64,000 bases of DNA from Ruminiclostridium papyrosolvens DSM 2782 (lineage in GTDB: Bacteria; Bacillota; Clostridia; Acetivibrionales; DSM-1351), in NCBI RefSeq assembly GCF_029318685.1, contig NZ_CP119677.1, forward strand, positions 1,364,001 through 1,428,000. Reading direction: 5' to 3'. Positions within the stretch are counted from its first letter, which is position 1. Every line of letters starts with the position of its first letter. A program made the translations under genes and the position numbers. Of the stretch, positions 9,981-18,705 are shown one piece after another. The notes under the pieces were generated by a model that was given only the letters and a program-made list of their open reading frames with translations, ran no database searches and was not told the DNA's origin.

Positions 9981-10561
9981 TTGTTGCTACAAAAAATAAG
10001 GGAAAAATAGTTGAAATCAAGCAGGTGTTATCAGGACTGCCACTCGAGGTTATATCAATGAATGAAGCAGGTATTGATATTGATGTAGTCGAGGATGGAG
10101 TGACTTTTGAAGAAAATTCTCTGAAAAAGGCTCTTGAAATAAATAAAGTGTCAAAAAGCATGGTTTTGGCGGATGATTCAGGTTTGGAAGTTGACTTTCT
10201 GGACGGAGCTCCGGGAATTTATTCAGCCAGATTTGGAGGACCTGAAGCAAGTGATGCCGATAGAAATAAAAAGTTATTGGAAATGTTAAAGGACGTACCT
10301 TTTGAAAAGAGAACTGCAAGGTTTGTATGTGCAATAGCGGTAGTATTTCCCGATGGCAGGCACTTTGTAGTCAGGGGAACCTGTGAGGGATTTGTAGATT
10401 TCGAATGTAAAGGCAGTAATGGCTTTGGTTACGACCCCCTTTTCTTTGTACAGCAATTTGATAAGACTATGGCTGAAATAGATGCGGATTTGAAAAACAA
10501 AATGAGCCATCGTGCAAAGGCGTTGGCATTAATGCAGGAAAAATTACAGAAATACTTATAA
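9968..10561 (+). CDS. rdgB: XTP/dITP diphosphatase (RdgB/HAM1 family)
   Basis: This house-cleaning enzyme removes dITP, XTP and ITP from the nucleotide pool. The 197-residue protein begins with [14 protein letters not shown], contains [22 protein letters not shown] (with the substrate-site aspartates) and [11 protein letters not shown], and ends with MSHRAKAL, all standard. It overlaps rph by 13 bases; the rph-rdgB pairing is common in Firmicutes. The next gene (YfcE type) follows about 40 bases later, completing a three-gene unit. Confidence 0.95.
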   Translation: MERLIVATKNKGKIVEIKQVLSGLPLEVISMNEAGIDIDVVEDGVTFEENSLKKALEINKVSKSMVLADDSGLEVDFLDGAPGIYSARFGGPEASDADRNKKLLEMLKDVPFEKRTARFVCAIAVVFPDGRHFVVRGTCEGFVDFECKGSNGFGYDPLFFVQQFDKTMAEIDADLKNKMSHRAKALALMQEKLQKYL

Positions 10562-10603
10562 TAATCGTTTTAGCAGGTTTTGCTGTATGGGGGAATGTCG
10601 GTA

Positions 10604-11083
10604 ATGAAAGTACTTGTTATGAGTGATACTCACGGGTATCTCAACAATGCAATGAGGGCAATAGACAATAATCCGGATGTTGATATGATAATTCATCTGG
10701 GAGACTATTGCAGGGATGTAGCAGATCTTGAACAGCTATATCCGGATAAAAAGTTTGAGTATGTTTACGGAAACAGTGACTTTGGAGTTGGATTGGTTGA
10801 GGCTGAAAAGACTTTGGAAATTGAGGGCAGGAGAATATTTTTGACTCATGGTCATAAATACTCGGTAAAGTGGGACCTAGACCGTATAATTGCAAAGGCG
10901 GAGGTTGAAAATGCGCATATTGCTCTTTATGGGCATACTCATGTAGCATTGATTGACCAAACTTGTGATTGTATGGTTCTAAATCCGGGTAGCATAAGTG
11001 AATCCAGAAGTAATTTATCTGAGTCCTATGCAATTTTGGATATAACACCTGAAAAAGTAGATGCTGAATTCTTTTATATTTAG
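10604..11083 (+). CDS. YfcE/MJ0936-type metallophosphoesterase
   Basis: This 159-residue calcineurin-like phosphodiesterase has the motifs SDTHG (near the N-terminus), HLGDY, GNSD, LTHGH and YGHTH, which bind a two-metal centre. Relatives hydrolyse phosphodiesters in vitro; the cellular substrate is unknown. The frame opens earlier (10580), but the GGGGGA at 10589-10594 lies 9 bases before the ATG at 10604. It is the third gene of the rph-rdgB group, a conserved clostridial order. Confidence 0.88.
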   Translation: MKVLVMSDTHGYLNNAMRAIDNNPDVDMIIHLGDYCRDVADLEQLYPDKKFEYVYGNSDFGVGLVEAEKTLEIEGRRIFLTHGHKYSVKWDLDRIIAKAEVENAHIALYGHTHVALIDQTCDCMVLNPGSISESRSNLSESYAILDITPEKVDAEFFYI

Positions 11084-11128
11084 CTGAAAGTGAACATAAA
11101 AAACATTTAAAAAATTAATAATAAAATG

Positions 11129-11157
11129 TTGACAAAAGATAATGTACCTTGTATAAT
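11129..11157 (+). promoter_or_regulatory. consensus promoter for the tRNA pair
   Basis: TTGACA at 11129-11134 and TATAAT at 11152-11157 are both perfect and 17 bases apart, the strongest sigma-A-type promoter in the window. It is followed by about 45 bases of leader before tRNA-Gly. Confidence 0.85.
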
Positions 11158-11208
11158 AGTAAAAGTCAGCTGGGGGACACGTCCTAAAGGCTGAGAAAAC
11201 AAGGTGTT

Positions 11209-11282
11209 GCGGGTGTAGTTCAATGGTAGAACATCAGCCTTCCAAGCTGATTGCGCGGGTTCGATTCCCGCTACCCGCTCCA
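11209..11282 (+). tRNA. tRNA-Gly (anticodon TCC)
   Basis: Full cloverleaf: acceptor GCGGGTG pairs with TACCCGC, with a G-T closing pair. The D arm is GTTCAATGGTAGAAC, the anticodon stem TCAGC/GCTGA with loop CTTCCAA (anticodon TCC), and the T arm GCGGG TTCGATT CCCGC. The CCA end is encoded at 11280-11282. Confidence 0.97.
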
Positions 11283-11286
11283 ATAT

Positions 11287-11363
11287 GTGCCCATAGCTCA
11301 GCTGGATAGAGCAACGGCCTTCTAAGCCGTAGGTCTTGGGTTCGAATCCCCATGGGCACGCCA
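11287..11363 (+). tRNA. tRNA-Arg (anticodon TCT)
   Basis: Full cloverleaf: acceptor GTGCCCA/TGGGCAC, D arm GCTCAGCTGGATAGAGC, anticodon stem ACGGC/GCCGT with loop CTTCTAA (anticodon TCT), T loop TTCGAAT. Discriminator G and encoded CCA at 11361-11363. It lies 4 bases after tRNA-Gly in the same transcript. Confidence 0.97.
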
Positions 11364-11368
11364 TATTT

Positions 11369-11418
11369 AAAAGACATTAGATTACTACAGCTTATCTGTA
11401 GCCCATCTAATGTCTTTT
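11369..11418 (+). terminator. terminator after the tRNA pair
   Basis: AAAAGACATTAGAT (11369-11382) pairs perfectly with ATCTAATGTCTTTT (11405-11418). An inner helix CTACAG/CTGTAG (11385-11401) extends it. The 3' arm ends in TTTT. Confidence 0.85.
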
Positions 11419-11438
11419 GCTTTATATTGAGAACGAAT

Positions 11439-11459
11439 ACCACACGTTTTACGTGTGGT
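11439..11459. repeat. perfect 9-bp palindrome with 3-base loop
   Basis: ACCACACGT and ACGTGTGGT flank TTT. It sits between the tRNA terminator and the 3' end of the GH42 gene. It could be a hairpin or a protein-binding dyad; there is no T tract after it on either strand. Confidence 0.5.
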
Positions 11460-11550
11460 TATGACTGGTTGATGTTTTCAATATGCTCATTATAGGAAGT
11501 TGCTTCTCATATTTTAATTTTTTATCGCATTTATAAAGTAGACATTAATA

Positions 11551-11591
11551 ACTGCAGAGAAATCAACAATTTCTCTGCAGTATCTTTTTTC
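11551..11591 (+). terminator. terminator at the 3' end of the GH42 gene
   Basis: ACTGCAGAGAAAT (11551-11563) pairs with ATTTCTCTGCAGT (11569-11581), a 13-bp stem with a 5-base loop, followed by TATCTTTTTTC on the plus strand. It best fits termination of plus-strand transcription; the stem alone could also end the minus-strand GH42 transcript. Confidence 0.75.
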
Positions 11592-11593
11592 TT

Positions 11594-13597
11594 TTATTTG
11601 GTTTTAAAAACTGCGGTGCCATAAGGAGGCAGATTGATTTTACTGTCTACCAAGAATCTTTGACCTATTACTGGTTCCCAATTATAAGGTATATAAAAAA
11701 CTTCAGGTTTAGGATTATGGTTTAATATAAAGATATATTTTCCGTTCTTGGACGTTCTATTTGTTATTTCAACTCCTTTAGGAGTCTGAAGTATTGGTTG
11801 TATATTTGACTTTTTGACAACATAGCATATAAATTCCTTCATAATGTCATTTCCCAACTCTGTTCCTACATAGTATGTGATGCCTTGCTTATAAATGTTT
11901 TGTGTAATAGCTGGGGTGTCCTTGTAATAATCTTCAGCATAAAAAGCTAGTGCCTCTGCTCCGTCAAGAGTTATAATATCAGCCCATTTGCTTACTTGCT
12001 CCACTTTATCAAAAAGTTCCGAGGAGAACCAACGTATACTTTGAGAGACATCATTCAGACAATCATATTCCGATATTTTTATCCCCGCTATTGGAGCTAA
12101 ATCTCCGGGGAGTATCTTTGGTATCACAGTATTGTTCCAATTTTTAACTCCTGAACGCATAGTCAGAATTAAATGCCCACCGTCCGATACATATTTTTCA
12201 AGCTTTGAAGTCAGATCAGGTTTGCTGAGGAATAGAAGCGGGACCACTAAAAGCTTATATTTCATAAAATCTTGCTCATCGGATACCATGTCAACGGGTA
12301 TATTTGCTTCATAGAAGGCTTTATAGTATCCTAATAAATGGTTGATATAATTGAGATCATAATGATGGGGCTGAATTTGAAACGCCCATTCCTGATCATA
12401 GCTGAATAGTATACCCACATCTGAATCAGGCAATCCACCTTTAAACATCTCCATAACAGGACTTAATTCTCCGATGGTCTGTTTGATTTCCTCATAACGC
12501 CTTTCTGGTTCTCCGTGATGAGGAAGAATACCATGCCAGTATTCTTCTGTTCCAAACAGGCATGACCTCCAGCGAAAATATACGATTGTATCCGCTCCAT
12601 GGGCAATGGACTGATATGTCCAGAGTGCCAGCTGGCCTGGCCTAGGCGTGGGACTCATTGTTTCCCAGCCGGAAGGTCCTGACTGCTGCTCCATAATCCA
12701 AAATGGTTTTTGCTTCATTCCTCTCATTAAATCAAGAGTGGCGGCTAAACTATGCTTATGAGAGAGCATTTCTATGCTCTTTTTAAAATACATGGGATAT
12801 TGGTCATGTGAAATAAAATCCAGGTCTTTAGACAGATCGAAATAGTTGGTCTTATCAAAAAAACCCATAAAATTATGAGTAACAAAGTGATGGGGACACT
12901 CTTTACGTACTATGTTTAACTGATGCTTCTGAAAATCCACTATGAGGTCAGAGGAAAATCTTTTCCAATCAAGCAGGAGAGAAGGATTATGGGAATTTGG
13001 GGTGCGCAGGGGTACTGGAATCTGATCAAAGCTAGAGTAGGTCTGACTCCAGAAAGTAGTTCCCCATGTGTTATTTAAATTATCTATTGTTGTATATTTA
13101 TTTTGCAGCCATTGATGAAAGGCGGTGCGACAAGAGTCACACATACATAGCTGCTGATGGCTGTTTCCAAACTCATTGTCAATTTGCCAGCCTACAACAT
13201 CAGGATTATTGCTGAAATGTTTTGCCATGGAGGCAACAAACCGTTTAATATGGTTTCTATAGACCTGATTGGATTGACAGTTGTGATGCCGTCCTCCAAA
13301 GCTCAGCCTTATGCCTTCTTGGTTTACAGGCAAAATCTCAGGATTTTTCTCTATAATCCAGATAGGTGGGGTAGCTGTAGGAGTACCTAAAACCGTCTTA
13401 ATTCCTTCTTTGCCTAAAGTGGCGATAGCTTTGTCCAGCCAACTAAAGTCATAGGTACCTTCTTCAGGTTCCATTTTTGCCCAAGAAAACTCTGCCAGCC
13501 GGACAACTTCTATTCCGGCTTCCTTCATAAGCTTTGCGTCAACTGTCCATCTTTCTTCTGGCCAATGCTCAGGGTAATAATCAACACCGAATTTCAT
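11594..13597 (-). CDS. GH42 beta-galactosidase
   Basis: Glycoside hydrolase family 42 enzymes remove terminal beta-D-galactose (some act on alpha-L-arabinosides) from oligosaccharides, with retention. The 667-residue protein has the TIM-barrel start GVDYYPEHWPEERW, the acid/base glutamate E142 in QIDNEFGN, and the nucleophile E303 in FWIMEQQSGPSGW. A CMCDSC cysteine group (residues 151-156) is a known GH42 zinc site. A trimerisation domain (about 390-590) and a C-terminal beta domain follow. No signal peptide is seen, so it acts on imported sugars. AAGGAGG precedes the ATG. It diverges from the ABC transporter genes across a 780-base gap. Confidence 0.94.
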   Translation of the reverse strand: MKFGVDYYPEHWPEERWTVDAKLMKEAGIEVVRLAEFSWAKMEPEEGTYDFSWLDKAIATLGKEGIKTVLGTPTATPPIWIIEKNPEILPVNQEGIRLSFGGRHHNCQSNQVYRNHIKRFVASMAKHFSNNPDVVGWQIDNEFGNSHQQLCMCDSCRTAFHQWLQNKYTTIDNLNNTWGTTFWSQTYSSFDQIPVPLRTPNSHNPSLLLDWKRFSSDLIVDFQKHQLNIVRKECPHHFVTHNFMGFFDKTNYFDLSKDLDFISHDQYPMYFKKSIEMLSHKHSLAATLDLMRGMKQKPFWIMEQQSGPSGWETMSPTPRPGQLALWTYQSIAHGADTIVYFRWRSCLFGTEEYWHGILPHHGEPERRYEEIKQTIGELSPVMEMFKGGLPDSDVGILFSYDQEWAFQIQPHHYDLNYINHLLGYYKAFYEANIPVDMVSDEQDFMKYKLLVVPLLFLSKPDLTSKLEKYVSDGGHLILTMRSGVKNWNNTVIPKILPGDLAPIAGIKISEYDCLNDVSQSIRWFSSELFDKVEQVSKWADIITLDGAEALAFYAEDYYKDTPAITQNIYKQGITYYVGTELGNDIMKEFICYVVKKSNIQPILQTPKGVEITNRTSKNGKYIFILNHNPKPEVFYIPYNWEPVIGQRFLVDSKINLPPYGTAVFKTK

Positions 13598-14376
13598 TAG
13601 TATATTCCTCCTTAAAAATAAAAATATTATCGCAATTTATATGCCTTATTTATAAGACTTTTCATCCCTTTATTAAAAAAATCACCAATTACTTTGTTGG
13701 AACAATTGAAAAACAATCAAAAATTTGCAGCGAAGCCGATTAATTTAATTTATTTTTTCGACTTGGAGGCGATTTCTTTAGTACCCATTACTTGAGGTAA
13801 TCATGAACCTATAAAACACTTTAGTGTTGCAGTGATGATTGAAAATATAAATATGCATGTAGAACATCCCAAATACGTGAAAAGCAAGACAACAAATTAG
13901 AAGACAGCAAGCACTTATTTACTAATTTGTTGTTATGGCGTCGTGATGCATAAATAATGCCTTACGTGAGTACATTTCAACAAGTGCTTATAGCAATACA
14001 GATTACTATAGCATACATATTTAAAATATAGCCGGTGGTCTATTTTCATGCAAAACTTTTACTTACTTATAAAATAGTTATTATTTAATTTTTAATCTGT
14101 TTATACTAGAATTAGATTTTTGATTAGGTTTTTCTAATTCAGATAAATAATATATATTATTTATTATTATACATTTACATAAAATATAATTAATACATAT
14201 AAATCTAACTAAAATGTTTAAATAACCAACTTATCAACGAAAAACCTTTACTTTGATATAGAAGTTTGTTTTTTAAACATTTTGGTTTAATATTATTGTA
14301 TATATTGCTGAATTTTAAATTTATAATGTACACAAGTTGGTCAAGTTTCACAAAAATATGAGGAGGTTATATTTAA
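13598..14376. other. 780-base gap with hairpins and a pseudoknot-capable core
   Basis: No convincing gene is seen. Within about 13780-14010 there are several hairpins: ATTAC/GTAAT near 13790, AACAC/GTGTT near 13820, and GCAT/ATGC near 13950. The main one is the 12-bp stem ACAACAAATTAG (13889-13900) with CTAATTTGTTGT (13922-13933). Its loop holds AAGCACTT (13909-13916), which is complementary to AAGTGCTT at 13982-13989; together these make an H-type pseudoknot. From 14040 on the DNA is plain AT-rich and probably holds the promoter of the binding-protein gene. GGAGG lies before the next ATG. Confidence 0.5.
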
Positions 14377-15693
14377 ATGAAGAAGATTTTTACTGTACCT
14401 GTTGCTGCAATTCTAGCTGCAAGCCTTCTATTGGGAGGATGTGGAGGGCAAAGTGGAAAAACTAATCCGTCCGACCAGTCATCTTCCGCTGAAAAAGAGA
14501 AGATGGTCTTGGCTACCGTATCGGATCCTAGAAGTAAAGCAATTCTGGAGATGATCGATAAGAAGATCAAAACCTATGATCCTGACAACAAATTTAATGT
14601 AGAAATCCAGATGGAAACGTATGAGGTTGAGCAGTATAAAACCAAGATTACAACCCTAATGGCATCTAATTCTCAGCCAGATATCTTCTACACCTATGAG
14701 GCTGGCTTTATGAAGCCGTTTGTAGATGGTGGCAAGATATACCCCATAAGTGATACACTAGAAAAGGATACTGAATGGAAGGATAGGTTTCAAGATGGTG
14801 TATTCAAACCGTTGAGTTTTGATGGTAAAATCTATGGGATTCCTTTGACAAAGCAGCTTAGTGTTATGTTTTATAATAAAAAGCTGTTTAATGAGGCTGG
14901 AATAGCCGGTGCTCCAAAAACTTATGATGAGTTCCTAAAGGATATTGACGCCTTCAAAAAGAAAAATATTATTCCTGTCAGTCTTCCATCACAGAGGGCA
15001 TGGTTAGCCGGAGAATTAATGCAGCAATTGACAAACGGTGTGGGAGGAGAAGACTTATATAACAAGATTTGTGACGGTACGGCTAAATGGGATGATCCCC
15101 GGTTTATTGAGGCCGCTACTCTGTTCTCAGATCTTGTAAAAAAAGACTCCTTCCAAAAGGGTTTCCTTGGAATGTCTCAGGATGAAGGACGTGATCAATT
15201 TAGAAATGAAAAGGCTGCCATGTTCTATACTATTTCGTCAGATTTTGAAGCTTTGACAGCAGAAGATTCTCCTGTAGGAAAGAATCTAGATTTCTTTATG
15301 CTTCCTCCTGTAAAGACTGAAAATGGTGCACTCAATGTAGGCTCAATAGGTAATACCTTTGCCATAAGCATGACGGCAAAGAATATCCCGGCTGCAGCGG
15401 CACTTATTAAAACTTTTTCAGACAAAGATATGCAGGAAAATATTGCGTACACAGCTAAGCAGTTTATTGTTACAAAGCAGAAACTGGATGAGACGAAAAT
15501 GGCTCCTTTGGCGATCAAGTTCATTAATGCTACAAGCGATATAAAGGTTCTCACGCCGTGGTTTGACAGAATTTTTGGATCAGGAGAGGGTACTGAGTTT
15601 AATAATACTGCAGTAGCCATTGCTGCAGGAAAAGATCCTGCGGATCAGATGAAGAAACTGCAGAAATTTGCGGAAGATAATAAGAACAGATAA
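14377..15693 (+). CDS. sugar ABC transporter substrate-binding lipoprotein
   Basis: This 438-residue extracytoplasmic binding protein belongs to the family-1 (MalE/UgpB-like) solute-binding proteins. It has a lipoprotein signal with lipobox LLGGC (Cys22), then the characteristic N-terminal lobe (YKTKITTLMASNSQPDIFY), the hinge-region DGKIYGIPL and MFYNKKLFNEAGI, and the C-lobe. It heads a binding protein / permease / permease set without its own ATPase gene, so it likely shares a common MsmX-type ATPase. AGGAGG precedes the start. The sugar is not known; the adjacent GH42 suggests a beta-galactoside. Confidence 0.92.
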   Translation: MKKIFTVPVAAILAASLLLGGCGGQSGKTNPSDQSSSAEKEKMVLATVSDPRSKAILEMIDKKIKTYDPDNKFNVEIQMETYEVEQYKTKITTLMASNSQPDIFYTYEAGFMKPFVDGGKIYPISDTLEKDTEWKDRFQDGVFKPLSFDGKIYGIPLTKQLSVMFYNKKLFNEAGIAGAPKTYDEFLKDIDAFKKKNIIPVSLPSQRAWLAGELMQQLTNGVGGEDLYNKICDGTAKWDDPRFIEAATLFSDLVKKDSFQKGFLGMSQDEGRDQFRNEKAAMFYTISSDFEALTAEDSPVGKNLDFFMLPPVKTENGALNVGSIGNTFAISMTAKNIPAAAALIKTFSDKDMQENIAYTAKQFIVTKQKLDETKMAPLAIKFINATSDIKVLTPWFDRIFGSGEGTEFNNTAVAIAAGKDPADQMKKLQKFAEDNKNR

Positions 15694-15801
15694 TAAATTA
15701 GTCTAAATGCGAAACTGCCGCAACGGTTGTTTGGTGTGAATTTAGTTTCCAATAAACTCCGTTTATAGCGGCAGTCTAGCAAAAAATCAAGGAGTGAAGC
15801 A

Positions 15802-16683
15802 ATGAATAATGTTTTGAGTAACAAAAAATATATTGCTATATTTGTTCTGCCAGCATTCATTTTTTATACAGTATTTGTACTTTTTCCAATTGGCTATAAT
15901 GTGTATCTCAGCTTTTTCAGAACAAATCTCATGGGCAATTCGACCTTCATTGGAATAACAAACTATATTAATTTGATTAACGATCAGTTTTTTGTAATGG
16001 CCTTTAAAAACAATATCTTTTTGATGATTGGTTCTCTGCTGGCACATTTGCCGCTTGCTCTATTTTTTGCAAATGCTCTTTTTCAAAAAATAAAGGGAAG
16101 CAAGATTTTTCAATATGTGTTTTTTCTGCCTACAGTCATATGTGGTGTTGCTGTAGGTATGATGTTTAACTTTGTATATAACTCCGAATTCGGTATAGTA
16201 AACAAAATTCTTGACATTATTAATCTTGGCAATCTAAAAATGGGATGGTTGAATAATGAAAAAACCGTAATGTATGCATTGATCTTTGTAATTATGTGGA
16301 GGTTTGTCGGCTACCATATGGTTATTCAGTTAGCTGCAATGAAGTCTATCCCGGAAAGCCTTTATGAGAGCGCATCTCTCGAAGGTGCCACCCGTTGGCA
16401 ACAGTTCCGAAACATAACTTTTCCACTTATCAGAAATATACTTAAGATCGATACCATACTTATTATTACGGGCTCCATAAAGTATTATGATCTGGTTGCT
16501 GTTATGACTAAAGGTGGTCCTAATCATGCCAGCGAAGTTATGTCTACTTATATGTTTTATCAGGGATTTAGAACGATGAAATTCGGCTATGCTAGTGCTA
16601 TAGGAATAATTCTTCTGATTTTATGCCTTTTAGTTATTATGGGAGTGAATTATTTTGCAAAGACCGAGGATTACGAATATTAA
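15802..16683 (+). CDS. sugar ABC transporter permease (MalF/UgpA type)
   Basis: The 293-residue protein has six predicted membrane segments, beginning IAIFVLPAFIFYTVFVLFP. The inner-membrane permease EAA loop is seen as ESLYESASLEGATRWQQFRNI. It belongs to the carbohydrate-uptake-1 type. It follows the binding-protein gene by about 108 bases, which hold a weak dyad, and precedes the second permease. GGAG lies before the ATG. Confidence 0.92.
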   Translation: MNNVLSNKKYIAIFVLPAFIFYTVFVLFPIGYNVYLSFFRTNLMGNSTFIGITNYINLINDQFFVMAFKNNIFLMIGSLLAHLPLALFFANALFQKIKGSKIFQYVFFLPTVICGVAVGMMFNFVYNSEFGIVNKILDIINLGNLKMGWLNNEKTVMYALIFVIMWRFVGYHMVIQLAAMKSIPESLYESASLEGATRWQQFRNITFPLIRNILKIDTILIITGSIKYYDLVAVMTKGGPNHASEVMSTYMFYQGFRTMKFGYASAIGIILLILCLLVIMGVNYFAKTEDYEY

Positions 16684-16707
16684 TACTCTTTGGTAAAGGA
16701 GAAGAAC

Positions 16708-17541
16708 GTGAAAAAAAATAAAATCTCAATTAGTACGAATATTACATTTGCTGTACTTGTTCTATTTGCTTTGTTATGTATATATCCTATTTTCTGGCTG
16801 ATTTTAAATTCTTTTAAAGACAATAGTGAAATTTTTACCAACCCATGGGGATTACCTAAAACAATTTCCTTTGTAAATTATATTAGAGCTATTGAAGTAG
16901 GAAACGTAGGAATTAACTTTCTCAATTCTGTTTTTATCACAGTGGTATCCGTGTTTGTGGCTGTACTGCTTAGCTGCATGGCTTCTTATGGCATTGTGAG
17001 AATGAAATGGAAGATGTCTCGTTTTGTGTACTTTTTGTTTCTTATAGGTATGAGTATTCCTTCCTATTCGGCTATTGTGCCGCTGTTTAATATGTTTAAT
17101 AAAATGGGAATTATTAATAAATATCCGGCTATTATAATACCTCACATTGCTTTTGCACTTCCAATATCAATCTTTATCTTGTCAGGATTTTTCTCTAGCA
17201 TATTAAAGGAAATGGAGGAGGCTGCTATCATCGATGGATGCAGTATTATGGGAACTTTTTTCAAAATTATTATTCCCATCAGTATTTCATCTATCGTGAC
17301 GGTCACGGTAATAAATTTTATTAATATATGGAACGACCTTTTGTTTCCACAGATATTTTTGTCTGATAAGAATATGATGCCTCTTCCTGTGGGTCTGACT
17401 GCTTTTAGTGATCTTTACAGCACGGATTACTCGGGAATGATAGCGGCTGTTGTATTTACTATCATACCTACCATTGTCGTATACATATTCCTTCATAACA
17501 AAATCATGGAAGGTATGACTGCAGGGGCTGTTAAAGGCTAA
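16708..17541 (+). CDS. sugar ABC transporter permease (MalG/UgpE type)
   Basis: The 277-residue partner permease has six membrane segments and the EAA loop MEEAAIIDGCSIMGTFFKI. The C-terminal HNKIMEGMTAGAVKG is a standard ending of this family. The frame opens at 16690 (TTG), but AAAGGAG lies 6 bases before the GTG at 16708, so that start is chosen. With the previous two genes it makes a complete importer apart from the ATPase. Confidence 0.92.
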   Translation: MKKNKISISTNITFAVLVLFALLCIYPIFWLILNSFKDNSEIFTNPWGLPKTISFVNYIRAIEVGNVGINFLNSVFITVVSVFVAVLLSCMASYGIVRMKWKMSRFVYFLFLIGMSIPSYSAIVPLFNMFNKMGIINKYPAIIIPHIAFALPISIFILSGFFSSILKEMEEAAIIDGCSIMGTFFKIIIPISISSIVTVTVINFINIWNDLLFPQIFLSDKNMMPLPVGLTAFSDLYSTDYSGMIAAVVFTIIPTIVVYIFLHNKIMEGMTAGAVKG

Positions 17542-17583
17542 TTAAAGGAACAGCAGTCACACAAAACTAATTAATTAAAAGTC

Positions 17584-17622
17584 ACCTAAAATCATATAAA
17601 TACGTGGTTTTAGGTAATTTTT
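17584..17622 (+). terminator. terminator after the transporter genes
   Basis: ACCTAAAATCA (17584-17594) pairs with TGGTTTTAGGT (17605-17615) with one G-T pair, followed by AATTTTTATT. The two-component genes downstream are therefore likely transcribed separately. Confidence 0.7.
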
Positions 17623-17850
17623 ATTCAGAAACCGATGAAGTGACGAAAATTATTCATATTCCAACGGTGTAATTTAGAAACTGCTATAGTTTTGTTATTA
17701 TAGAATAAATTGACATGCAATAAGCAGGGAGAGCCTTGCATTGCTAATCAGACAGGATGTATAATTGTTATGTAAAGTTATTCTTGGTCCATTATGCTAG
17801 AAGATAGGTTTCATGACTACAATCACAAAACAAATAGGGGAAGTGTGCTG

Positions 17851-18702
17851 ATGAAGCTTTTAATAGTTGACGACGATCTCATGATAAGAAAAGGTCTTTT
17901 GTCATTGGATTGGAAGTCAATAGATATAACGTTGTGCGGAGCGGTTCAGAATGGAAATGAAGCGCTGGAAATAGCCAGACAGGTAAAACCGGACATTATT
18001 CTGTCTGACATCAGTATGCCAGCGATGGATGGCATTAGTCTTTCTCGTGAGCTTCTTGGACAAAACTCGGATTGCATAGTGATATTTCTGAGCGGTTATA
18101 GCGATTTTAAGTATGCAAAAGCAGCATTGTCCATGGGGGTATTTGATTATATACTAAAACCTACATCACCGGAAGAGATATTTGATTGTGTTCAGAGAGC
18201 CAGGGTGCGAATACTTAAGGAACGCAGCGAAAGAGTATCGCTGCATATCATGAGGACTGAGCTAGAGGTACATAAGATGGTTGGAAATCAAGAAATAAGA
18301 GGCTGTGAAGAAGTCTCAAATTCACGAAACTCTGAGGGCGTGGTAGATAAAATAATGAAATATATAGAAAGCAACTACATGAATGATATTTCACTTATAA
18401 CCCTGTCCGAAGAGATACATTTGAATTCTATTTATATAAGCCGCATTCTAAAAAGGAGCACAGGCTATACCTTCCTTGAAATCATCACTGCTGTGCGTAT
18501 GGTAAAGGCGGCGGAACTGCTGAGGAACTCTGGTTTTACCATAGCACAGGTATCCGAGTCTGTAGGGATAAACGACCAAAGGTATTTTAGTCAAGTGTTT
18601 AAAAAAATATTCAACCTCACTCCAAGAGAATTCAGGAATCTGAATAATGAAGATATTAAGCAGGATGTCTTTGACAAATTAAAAAAATGGATTGAATGTT
18701 AG
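17851..18702 (+). CDS. response regulator, YesN/AraC type
   Basis: The 283-residue cytoplasmic regulator has an N-terminal receiver domain (residues 1-120; MKLLIVDDD, phosphorylated Asp53 in LSDISMPAMDG, and lysine in YILKPTS). A C-terminal AraC-type double helix-turn-helix (about 185-270) includes IYISRILKRSTG and VGINDQRYFSQVFKK. The frame is open from 17794, but the receiver starts at the ATG at 17851, which has a GGGGAAG ribosome binding site. It is 3 bases upstream of the sensor kinase gene. It probably activates the adjacent sugar transporter genes. Confidence 0.92.
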   Translation: MKLLIVDDDLMIRKGLLSLDWKSIDITLCGAVQNGNEALEIARQVKPDIILSDISMPAMDGISLSRELLGQNSDCIVIFLSGYSDFKYAKAALSMGVFDYILKPTSPEEIFDCVQRARVRILKERSERVSLHIMRTELEVHKMVGNQEIRGCEEVSNSRNSEGVVDKIMKYIESNYMNDISLITLSEEIHLNSIYISRILKRSTGYTFLEIITAVRMVKAAELLRNSGFTIAQVSESVGINDQRYFSQVFKKIFNLTPREFRNLNNEDIKQDVFDKLKKWIEC

Positions 18703-18705
18703 CCT

